From Selenomonadaceae bacterium (GTDB lineage Bacteria; Bacillota; Negativicutes; Selenomonadales; Selenomonadaceae), in NCBI GenBank assembly GCA_017453765.1, contig JAFTEG010000402.1, positions 1 through 5,238 on the forward strand: 5,238 nt of DNA. The letters run 5' to 3'. The notes under the pieces are model-generated. The model was not told the origin of the DNA. It saw only the letters and a list, made by a program, of their open reading frames with translations, and made no database searches. Below are positions 1-4,829 of the stretch, in pieces (position 1 is the stretch's first letter; every line of letters begins with the position of its first letter). A program made the translations under genes and the position numbers.

Positions 1-4
1 GCCC

Positions 5-39
5 GTCCGCGCAAATCGCCGGACGCGATTTCAGCGGAC
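5..39. repeat. Imperfect stem-loop near left edge, possible terminator
   Basis: GTCCGC (5-10) pairs with GCGGAC (34-39), and AAATCGC (13-19) pairs with GCGATTT (25-31). The two stems are separated by a 2x2 mismatch, and the loop is CGGAC. On the plus strand the hairpin is followed by TGTTTTCTTTTT, so it could terminate a plus-strand gene lying to the left of the window. It could equally be part of a dispersed palindromic element together with the hairpin at 54-86. The pairing is visible directly; its function is inference. Confidence 0.5.
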
Positions 40-53
40 ATGTTTTCTTTTTG

Positions 54-86
54 TTACTTTTTCTTTTGCGCCAAAAGAAAAAGTAA
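54..86. repeat. Perfect 15-bp inverted repeat with 3-nt loop
   Basis: TTACTTTTTCTTTTG (54-68) and CAAAAGAAAAAGTAA (72-86) are exact reverse complements around the loop CGC. The stem is AT-rich. On the minus strand the hairpin lies about 90 bp downstream of the amidase stop codon, so it may act as an end-of-transcript structure, though no clean U-run follows it there. Similar CTTTTTCTTTTGCGCCAAAAGAAAAAG palindromes are dispersed in many bacterial genomes (from memory), so a repeat-element origin is also plausible. Confidence 0.65.
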
Positions 87-146
87 ATCCTTAAAAAAAA
101 CTTTAAAATTTATCTAAAATTGAATTATTCAACACGCCCTAGTAAC

Positions 147-170
147 TATCGATCTATCGATCTATCGATC
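147..170. repeat. Three tandem copies of TATCGATC
   Basis: Three perfect 8-bp copies lie at 147-154, 155-162 and 163-170. They end 2 bp from the amidase stop codon at 173-175. Each copy contains GATC and overlapping ATCGAT, so the tract is rich in self-complementary sequence and Dam-type sites. No gene is visible in 1-172 apart from the two hairpins and this repeat. Confidence 0.9.
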
Positions 171-172
171 CA

Positions 173-1597
173 TTAACCAAAGTAGTCTTCGATGCCGTCA
201 AAAATTCCCTGCGCACATTTTAACACACCTTCAACCGAATTCATAATACTTTCTTCCTCCGGATTGGAAATAAAGGCAAGCTCAATCAGCGTAGCCGCCA
301 TATCGGTGTTGCGTACGACGTAGAAGTTGCAGGGCTTTGTACCGCGACTCGGCGTCTTAATCTGTTCACAAAGCGCCTTTCTAATGCAGTCGGCAAGACG
401 AATAGCGGATTGACCTTCCGTCTGACTGTAGTAATAGCCGGTCGTGCCGCGCGCAGTAGGATTGGTAAAGCTGTCGGCGTGAATTGAAATGAATATATCA
501 GCCTTAGCCTTGTTTGCAATGTCACAACGCGCTTGAAGTTCCTCAATAGCCGATGCCTTAGCGCCTGCAGGCGAAACAGTTTTATCTGTACGCCGCGTCA
601 TGATAACGGTAGCGCCTTCAGCCTTCAGAAGTTTTTCCAGTTCCAATGCAACATTCAGCGTGACGGTTTTTTCCATAACGCCGCTGGGACCGATAGCGCC
701 CGCGTCATTGCCGCCGTGACCGGGATCAATCGCGATAATCTTTCCTTTCAGCGTCGTCAAGCTTTCAATATCTTTGTCGACTTCGGAAGAGTGCGGATTG
801 TGCGTCGAAGGATAGGTAGTAGTTGAATGCGTTGAATGAGTATTTTTATGTTCGCGTTCTTTTTCCTCTTTAGCTTTACGTTCGCGCTCCTCTTTAGCCT
901 TGCGCTCTTTTTCAGCCTTAGCTTTACGTTCCTTTTCTAATTTTTCCTGCCGCTCTTTTTCCTCCTTAGCCTTACGTTCCCTTTCTTCCTTAGCTTTACG
1001 CTCGCGCTCTTTTTCAAGCTGTTCCTTGCGTTCCTTCTCAAGTTTTTCCTGCCGCTCTTTTTCTTCTTTAGCTTTACGTTCCTTTTCAAGCCTTTCTTGA
1101 CGTTCGCGCTCTTTTTGCAACGCCTCGTGCTCTTCACTGTTGGAAGGCTTTGTAACGGTGGAAGGTTTTGTTTCGACGTGAGAGGGGGGCGCGCCGCTTA
1201 CGGTAGGCGTACCGATAACGTCGATAACCAATCTGTAACCTGCGGGACCGCCTTCAAGAATAAAGGTTTTAATTTCGGCTATGGTTTCAATTACGACGCG
1301 GACGGTAGTTTTATCGAATTGACCGACGCGAACACGTTTGGCGGTGGGATTTTCTATCGGCAGTTCCTTTTTTACCTTTGAACTCAGCGTAGCGTTTTGA
1401 ATGTCAACAACAAGGCGCGAAGGATTTTCCACGTAAATTTCTCTGAAGTCAACGTAATCTGTCACGTCAACCACAAGGCGAACCGTGCCGTTATTGTAGC
1501 TGTATCGAACATCTTGCACTATTGCCGGACGCGCCGCCATTGCCGTTGCAGTGAAAAAGAATAAAAAAAGGAGCGTCATAAAAACCGGTTTCAACAT
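173..1597 (-). CDS. N-acetylmuramoyl-L-alanine amidase, AMIN + Amidase_3 domains, charged helical linker
   Basis: This is an exported 474-residue zinc amidase predicted to cleave the amide bond between MurNAc and L-Ala in peptidoglycan. Residues 1-21 are a signal peptide, with likely cleavage after A-M-A (19-21). Residues about 25-130 form an AMIN domain, a peptidoglycan/pole-targeting module (VRLVVDVTDYVDF, RLVVDIQNA, YRLVIDVIG). Residues 155-250 are a Lys/Glu/Arg linker, and 251-272 are a His/Ser/Thr-rich hinge. Residues 284-473 form the Amidase_3 domain. Zinc ligands by family comparison are H294 (DPGHGG), E309 (MEK) and H373 (SIHAD), with catalytic E439 (IELAF). I chose the ATG at 1597 because AAAGGGAGGG (1613-1604) lies 6 nt upstream. 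The in-frame ATG at 1624 would place that site inside the coding region and add nine polar residues before the signal peptide. The gene has its own promoter and is probably monocistronic. The family call is firm; the pairing with a particular Ami paralogue is not. Confidence 0.95.
   Translation of the reverse strand: MLKPVFMTLLFLFFFTATAMAARPAIVQDVRYSYNNGTVRLVVDVTDYVDFREIYVENPSRLVVDIQNATLSSKVKKELPIENPTAKRVRVGQFDKTTVRVVIETIAEIKTFILEGGPAGYRLVIDVIGTPTVSGAPPSHVETKPSTVTKPSNSEEHEALQKERERQERLEKERKAKEEKERQEKLEKERKEQLEKERERKAKEERERKAKEEKERQEKLEKERKAKAEKERKAKEERERKAKEEKEREHKNTHSTHSTTTYPSTHNPHSSEVDKDIESLTTLKGKIIAIDPGHGGNDAGAIGPSGVMEKTVTLNVALELEKLLKAEGATVIMTRRTDKTVSPAGAKASAIEELQARCDIANKAKADIFISIHADSFTNPTARGTTGYYYSQTEGQSAIRLADCIRKALCEQIKTPSRGTKPCNFYVVRNTDMAATLIELAFISNPEEESIMNSVEGVLKCAQGIFDGIEDYFG
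848..1135 (-). repeat. Coding repeat: Lys/Glu/Arg linker of the amidase (residues 155-250)
   Basis: About 96 residues are almost entirely K, E, R, A, Q and L, built from KERKAKEE, KERQEKLEK and similar blocks. The 19-residue block ERKAKEEKERQEKLEKERK occurs identically at residues 173-191 and 207-225, an offset of 34 residues, while the underlying DNA differs at synonymous positions. The alternating i/i+4 charges and near absence of hydrophobic residues fit a stable single alpha-helix better than a coiled coil. It would act as a rigid spacer between the AMIN and catalytic domains. The helix is inference from composition. Confidence 0.85.
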
Positions 1598-1603
1598 GCT
1601 GTA

Positions 1604-1613
1604 CCCTCCCTTT
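1604..1613 (-). promoter_or_regulatory. Ribosome binding site that sets the amidase start
   Basis: AAAGGGAGGG on the minus strand lies 6 nt before the ATG at 1597. It is strongly complementary to the 16S 3' end and decides against the in-frame ATG at 1624. Confidence 0.85.
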
Positions 1614-1703
1614 GTCATTGGCATAAAAATTCCTGCCGTGTTGCCGATTAATTTAAATTTGTACTACTTACTGTCTTTTAGAAAAAATTTTCACGGTGTT
1701 TGA

Positions 1704-1732
1704 ATTATACTTTATAAAATTTTTATTGGCAA
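1704..1732 (-). promoter_or_regulatory. Sigma-70-type promoter of the amidase
   Basis: On the minus strand, -35 TTGCCA (1732-1727) and a perfect -10 TATAAT (1709-1704) are separated by exactly 17 nt. Transcription should start near 1697, giving a leader of about 100 nt. The block 1702-1733 matches the transporter promoter at 3741-3772 at 30 of 32 positions. Confidence 0.8.
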
Positions 1733-1739
1733 GACAAAA

Positions 1740-1756
1740 TGAAAATTTAATGAAAA
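1740..1756. promoter_or_regulatory. Candidate operator, TGAAAA-N5-TGAAAA
   Basis: TGAAAATTTAATGAAAA contains a direct hexamer repeat with an 11-bp period, 7 bp upstream of the amidase -35. The copy at 3800-3816 matches 15 of 17 bases. The architecture resembles binding sites of OmpR/PhoB-family response regulators. WalR (TGTWAH-N5-TGTWAH) is the closest by pattern, differing at the third hexamer position, and it is known to control wall hydrolases in Bacillota. The assignment is inference. Confidence 0.4.
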
Positions 1757-1784
1757 ATATATTGAGGTGTAAGTTTTGACGTAC

Positions 1785-1825
1785 AAAAAAATCAGCACCG
1801 AATATCCTGACGATATCCGATGCCG
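1785..1825 (-). terminator. Intrinsic terminator of the transporter operon
   Basis: On the minus strand, 1825-1812 pairs with 1806-1793 over 14 bp, including three G-U pairs, around the 5-nt loop GTCAG. It is followed one base later by seven T residues (1791-1785). It lies about 47 nt after the permease stop codon and upstream of the amidase promoter, so it separates the two transcription units. The upstream remainder, 1826-1871, holds nothing else I can recognise. Confidence 0.85.
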
Positions 1826-1871
1826 GTATTTTGTCTGAAGTATTGTCCTTTAAATTTTTTAACGTAATGAA

Positions 1872-2516
1872 TCAAGTCTCGTATGAACCGTAGCGCTGTT
1901 CCAATTTCTTAAATGCCCATGTCAATACCGCCGTCATTACAAGGTAGAAAATGCCCGCGATTAAAAAAGGTGTCATGTCAAATTCACGTTGAACTATCGT
2001 GCGAGCGACGCGCAGAAGGTCATTCATTGCCAAAATGTAAATCAGCGACGTATCTTTTACAAGGTTAATGGTTTCGTTGGATATCGGCGGTAAGACGACG
2101 CGCAGGACTTGCGGAAAAATTATGTAACGCATCATCTGCCAATGCTTTAAGCCGAGAGCCTTAGCCGCTTCGTACTGACCGCGCGGAATTGCCTGTATGC
2201 CTGCGCGGAAAATTTCTGCGAAGTACGCGGCGTAATTCAAGGTAAATGCCAAAAGCGCCGCCGCAACGTCGGGAAGTCTTATCCCTACCATAGGCAGTGC
2301 GAAGTAGACGAAGAGAAGTTGCAACATTAACGGCGTGCCGCGCATTATCCACACGTAAAATTCCATTAGGTAACGCAACGGCGCAAAGGTTGAGATTCTG
2401 CCCAGCGCCGCTAATGCACCAATAGGCAAGCTTAGAATCAGCGTGACGACAAAAATTTGTAGCGTGACTTCGGCGCCCTGCATTATAAGTAGCGCCATCT
2501 CGAAAAATTTTTCCAT
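1872..2516 (-). CDS. Polar amino acid ABC transporter permease (HisM/GlnP/ArtQ type)
   Basis: This 214-residue inner-membrane protein belongs to the His/Glu/Gln/Arg/opine class of ABC importer permeases. Its length is normal for the class. Hydrophobic segments appear at about residues 16-38, 50-74, 82-105, 135-163 and 183-201. The conserved RGTPLMLQ (59-66) is typical of the N-terminal part of the family. The EAA cytoplasmic loop, EAAKALGL (116-123) with P135, is the docking site for the ATPase. It probably homodimerises and takes substrate from the binding protein encoded by the first gene of the operon. The start ATG is 5 bp after the stop codon of the small peptide gene. AAGGTAA, acting as its ribosome binding site, lies inside the peptide's final codons, so translation is probably coupled. 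No ATPase gene follows before the terminator. Substrate specificity cannot be read from the sequence. Confidence 0.95.
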   Translation of the reverse strand: MEKFFEMALLIMQGAEVTLQIFVVTLILSLPIGALAALGRISTFAPLRYLMEFYVWIMRGTPLMLQLLFVYFALPMVGIRLPDVAAALLAFTLNYAAYFAEIFRAGIQAIPRGQYEAAKALGLKHWQMMRYIIFPQVLRVVLPPISNETINLVKDTSLIYILAMNDLLRVARTIVQREFDMTPFLIAGIFYLVMTAVLTWAFKKLEQRYGSYET

Positions 2517-2521
2517 TAAGG

Positions 2522-2707
2522 TTACCTTATATTTTTCGCAGGATTAGTTTTGACAACACCCAAAATGTTGTCGACGCGAATTTTTGAAGTATCAATACCA
2601 GCCGCCTTAGCCGCATTGAAGTAGGCGACGTATTCAGGCGCGCCGCCGGTTACATTGTCAAGTTGATCATCTGTTAAAACTTCGTCTTTTCTTATCGCCG
2701 CGTCCAT
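2522..2707 (-). CDS. Small double-glycine leader peptide (bacteriocin or signal-peptide precursor-like)
   Basis: This 61-residue product has a 22-residue leader ending in LTDDQLDNVTGG. This fits the C39-peptidase recognition pattern L(-12) S/T(-11) E/Q(-8) L(-7) I/V(-4) G(-2) G(-1). Cleavage after GG would release a 39-residue core beginning APEYVAYF and ending AKNIR. The core contains six K/R against three D/E and no cysteine, so lanthionine or sactipeptide crosslinks are excluded. A segment around PEYVAYFNAAKAAG could form a helix. The ATG at 2707 is preferred because GGGTGAT lies just upstream; a GTG at 2716 would overlap that site. It lies 165 nt downstream of the binding-protein gene and 5 bp upstream of the permease gene. 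No C39 exporter, immunity protein or modification enzyme is visible in the window. The leader is seen; secretion and activity are inferred. It could instead be a peptide that regulates the operon. I do not recognise the core. Confidence 0.75.
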   Translation of the reverse strand: MDAAIRKDEVLTDDQLDNVTGGAPEYVAYFNAAKAAGIDTSKIRVDNILGVVKTNPAKNIR

Positions 2708-2726
2708 TTTAATCACCCTTTCGGTA

Positions 2727-2782
2727 GTGAGGAGTGAGGAGGGAGGAGTGAAGAGGGAGGAGTGAAGAGGGAAGAGGGAAGA
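2727..2782. repeat. Tandem heptamer array (GKGARGA)8
   Basis: Eight contiguous 7-bp units occur in the order GTGAGGA x2, GGGAGGA, GTGAAGA, GGGAGGA, GTGAAGA, GGGAAGA x2. The plus strand is purine-rich. In the operon's transcript (minus strand) it reads as CU-rich TCYTCMC. The same unit family (GGGAAGA) reappears at 5214-5238. It resembles the short tandemly repeated repetitive heptamers described in cyanobacteria. Confidence 0.92.
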
Positions 2783-2785
2783 GTA

Positions 2786-2876
2786 CTTCTAACTCTTAAC
2801 TCCTAACTCCTAACTCTTAACTCTTAACTTCTAACTTCTAACTCTTAACTCTTAACTCCTAACTTCTAACTCTTAA
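2786..2876. repeat. Tandem heptamer array (CTYYTAA)13 overlapping the binding-protein stop codon
   Basis: Thirteen contiguous 7-bp units occur as CTCTTAA, CTTCTAA or CTCCTAA. Only the third and fourth bases vary, always C or T. The stop codon of the binding-protein gene (2875-2873 on the minus strand) is inside the last unit. Read on the transcript strand the units are TTARRAG. Their reverse complement matches the neighbouring GKGARGA array, as transcribed, at about five of seven positions per unit, so the two arrays could fold on each other. Confidence 0.95.
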
Positions 2877-3697
2877 CTATTTTTAACCTTAATCAAATCT
2901 GCGCCGAACCATTCTTCCGAAATTTTCTTAGCCGTACCGTCGGCAACGATCTCATCAAACGCCTTTTGAACTTCGTCACGGAGCGCGGTATTGTCTTTAG
3001 CAAAGGCAATGCCAAATTCGCTTGTGGGTCCGATAATGACGTTAAGCGCGTCAATCTTATCGGCGTGTTTCGCCATGTAGTAGCGTCCTACAATTTCGTC
3101 ACAGACAACCGCGTCAAGTCTGCCGTTTTCCAAATCCATAAACGCGCTTATGTAATCGCCGTAAGTTTTGAACTCTTTGAAAGAATGTTGCAACGCTTCA
3201 TTGCCGGTAATGTAAGCCTCAGCCGTCGAACCTGCCTGCGTGCCTACCGCTTTATCTGCCAAATCTGTTTCCGTCGCAATGCCGGAATTTTGCTCATCGC
3301 CCTTGCGAATGAAAACTATTTGGCGGTTATCCATGTAAGGATCGCTGAAAAGCATATTTTCTTTGCGTTCAGGCGTAATGTCGAGACCGTTCCAAAGTAC
3401 GTCGATTCTGCCGGACTTTAATTCAGCCTCTTTGCTGTTCCAGTCAATGGCTTTAAATTCGACTTCGCGACCGAGCTTTTTCGCCGCCGCCTTAGCAAGG
3501 TCAACGTCGAAACCGATAATTTCGTTTTTGTCATTTTTAAAGCCCATAGGCGGGTATTCGTCGTCAAGCCCCACTACAATTTTTTTCGCACCGGCATTTT
3601 CAGCGCCGCCGGCTTTATCGCCGGTATTGCCGCCGCAACCCGTGAAAATCATTGTCGTCAAAAGCATTGCGACCAAAAAAATTTTTCGCATAAGCAT
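2873..3697 (-). CDS. Polar amino acid ABC transporter substrate-binding lipoprotein (SBP_bac_3 family)
   Basis: This 274-residue extracytoplasmic receptor captures an amino acid and delivers it to the permease. The N terminus is a lipoprotein signal with lipobox FTGC, the acylated cysteine being C21. A short Gly/Ala-rich tether (22-37) follows. The family-3 fold starts at KKIVVGLDDEYPPMGF. The signature IIGFDVDLAKA is at 60-70, the ligand-site region GLDITPERKENMLFSDPY at 104-121 (T108, R111), GTQAGSTAE at 152-160, and D200 near the second lobe. Length is typical. The first ATG (3697) is preferred over the one two codons later because AAAGGAG lies 11 nt upstream of it. It is the first gene of a minus-strand operon with the small peptide and the permease. 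The 165-nt repeat-filled gap after it may let it be made in excess of the permease. Specificity among polar amino acids cannot be assigned. Confidence 0.95.
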   Translation of the reverse strand: MLMRKIFLVAMLLTTMIFTGCGGNTGDKAGGAENAGAKKIVVGLDDEYPPMGFKNDKNEIIGFDVDLAKAAAKKLGREVEFKAIDWNSKEAELKSGRIDVLWNGLDITPERKENMLFSDPYMDNRQIVFIRKGDEQNSGIATETDLADKAVGTQAGSTAEAYITGNEALQHSFKEFKTYGDYISAFMDLENGRLDAVVCDEIVGRYYMAKHADKIDALNVIIGPTSEFGIAFAKDNTALRDEVQKAFDEIVADGTAKKISEEWFGADLIKVKNS

Positions 3698-3742
3698 TTT
3701 TTTAATCTCTCCTTTAAATCAGAAAAATTTTTAAGCACGCGA

Positions 3743-3771
3743 ATTATACTTGATAAACTTTTTATTGGCAA
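3743..3771 (-). promoter_or_regulatory. Sigma-70-type promoter of the binding protein-peptide-permease operon
   Basis: On the minus strand, -35 TTGCCA (3771-3766) and -10 TATAAT (3748-3743) are 17 nt apart. Transcription should start near 3736, leaving a leader of about 39 nt with AAAGGAG at 3715-3709. The block 3741-3772 matches the amidase promoter block at all but two of 32 positions. Confidence 0.8.
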
Positions 3772-3799
3772 GTTATAGTGTATTAACGGCAGGGTATAC

Positions 3800-3816
3800 T
3801 GAAAACTTACTGAAAA
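3800..3816. promoter_or_regulatory. Candidate operator, TGAAAA-N5-TGAAAA, second copy
   Basis: TGAAAACTTACTGAAAA lies in the divergent region, 28 bp upstream of the transporter -35 and 7 bp upstream of the candidate rsmH -35. It differs from the copy at 1740-1756 at two positions, both in the spacer. The placement would let one regulator reach both divergent promoters. Binding by an OmpR/WalR-type regulator is inference. Confidence 0.4.
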
Positions 3817-3823
3817 GTTTTGC

Positions 3824-3852
3824 TTGCATAAATTCAAAAAATTTGTTATAAA
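3824..3852 (+). promoter_or_regulatory. Candidate promoter of rsmH-ftsL
   Basis: TTGCAT (3824-3829) and TATAAA (3847-3852) are spaced by 17 nt. Transcription would begin near 3859. This is downstream of the ATG at 3854, which bears on the choice of rsmH start codon. Confidence 0.55.
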
Positions 3853-3853
3853 T

Positions 3854-4813
3854 ATGGAACAAAAATTTGGAAAGCGTGAAATTTTGGAATTCAAACATGA
3901 AAGTGTAATGCCCGATGAAGTTATCGACGCGCTGAAAATAAATTCGGCGGGAATTTATTTGGACTGCACGTTGGGCGGCGGAGGACATTCATTAAGGATA
4001 GGCAGAAGGCTTGATAAAAACGGATTGATTATCGGAATTGACAGGGACGTTGACGCGATTAATGCGGCGAAGGAAAAGTTGGCGGGGCTGGAATGCCGAG
4101 TTGAGATTGTACACGAAAACTTCAGCAACTTGGAAAGCGTGTTGACTGATTTAAATGTTGACAGAATCGACGGCGTACTTTTTGACTTGGGCGTTTCGTC
4201 ACACCAAATTGACACTGCCGAGCGCGGCTTTTCGTACATGCACGACGCGCCGCTTGATATGCGAATGGACAGAAGTAAAAATTTCAGCGCTTTCAACGTG
4301 ATAAATGATTATGATGAGGATAGCTTAAAAAAGATTTTTCGCGAATACGGCGAAGAGAAATTTTCCGGCAGAATCGCAAGAAAAATTGTTGACGCAAGAA
4401 AAAATGCACCGATAAAAACTACCGGCGAATTGGTCAAGATTATTGAAAGTGCCGTACCGAAAATTTCTACCGGCGGACATCCTGCGAAAAGAGTTTTTCA
4501 AGCCGTAAGGATCGAAGTAAACGGCGAATTGAAAATTTTGAAAGACTCCTTGACGGCGGCGATAAGGCGGCTTAAAATCGGCGGGCGAATTGCGGTTATA
4601 ACTTTCCATTCGCTTGAGGACAGGATAGTTAAAAACACGTTCACCGATATGGCGCGAGGCTGTATTTGTCCTAAAAATTTTCCGGTCTGCGTATGCAATC
4701 ACCGCGCAGAAATAAAAATTTTGGGCAAGGCTAAAAGTGCCGCGTCTGAAGAAATTGAAAAAAATTCACGTGCGAAGTCGGCTAAACTTCGCGTGGCGGA
4801 AAAAATTTTATGA
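3854..4813 (+). CDS. rsmH: 16S rRNA (cytosine(1402)-N(4))-methyltransferase RsmH (MraW)
   Basis: This SAM-dependent enzyme N4-methylates C1402 in the decoding centre of 16S rRNA. Visible family motifs (numbered from 3854, 319 aa) are DCTLGGGGHS at 37-46 (SAM motif I), GIDRD at 61-65, DGVLFDLGVSSHQID at 106-120, RGFSYMHDAPLDMRMD at 124-139, HPAKRVFQAVRIEVNGEL at 209-226, VITFHSLEDRIVK at 248-260, the Cys-rich CICPKNFPVCVC, and the C-terminal NSRAKSAKLR. The start is uncertain. The ATG at 3854 has no ribosome binding site and overlaps the predicted promoter. An in-frame TTG at 3884 gives LEFKHESVMPDEVI, which lines up with the usual MEFKHxSV family start, yields 309 aa (the family norm is about 310), and has GGAAAG 9 nt upstream. 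It is followed by an ftsL-type gene, the standard order of the division cluster, but no mraZ precedes it. Confidence 0.96.
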   Translation: MEQKFGKREILEFKHESVMPDEVIDALKINSAGIYLDCTLGGGGHSLRIGRRLDKNGLIIGIDRDVDAINAAKEKLAGLECRVEIVHENFSNLESVLTDLNVDRIDGVLFDLGVSSHQIDTAERGFSYMHDAPLDMRMDRSKNFSAFNVINDYDEDSLKKIFREYGEEKFSGRIARKIVDARKNAPIKTTGELVKIIESAVPKISTGGHPAKRVFQAVRIEVNGELKILKDSLTAAIRRLKIGGRIAVITFHSLEDRIVKNTFTDMARGCICPKNFPVCVCNHRAEIKILGKAKSAASEEIEKNSRAKSAKLRVAEKIL

Positions 4814-4829
4814 AAGGGCAGTGAGTAAA

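Noticed and set aside
1..117. Open reading frame 1 from the left edge to a TAA at 115-117, possibly the end of a truncated gene
   Set aside because: It translates across both hairpins into a Phe/Lys-rich low-complexity tail that looks like a translated palindromic repeat, with no recognisable domain.
121..137. Small palindrome TTGAATTATTCAA with flanking T-run on the minus strand as amidase terminator
   Set aside because: The stem is only five or six A/T-rich pairs, too weak to call a terminator.
900..1137. Ser/Arg-rich and Lys/Arg-rich open frames on both strands inside the amidase
   Set aside because: They are shadows of the repetitive Lys/Glu/Arg linker, whose low complexity keeps other frames open; no ribosome site or domain supports them.
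2727..2876. Possible CRISPR array
   Set aside because: The units are contiguous 7-mers without spacers and no cas genes are nearby.
2966..3734. Plus-strand open frames opposite the binding-protein gene
   Set aside because: They lie antisense to a gene with clear family motifs, show no known domain, and have no promoter or ribosome site of their own.
3824..3853. Upstream TTG start for rsmH at 3824
   Set aside because: It lies in the predicted -35 element, has no ribosome site, and would add residues not found at the family N terminus.
4737..4829. N-terminal extension of the ftsL-type protein from 4737
   Set aside because: The stretch overlaps the conserved end of rsmH in another frame; the ATG at 4830 with a purine-rich site upstream gives a normal FtsL length.
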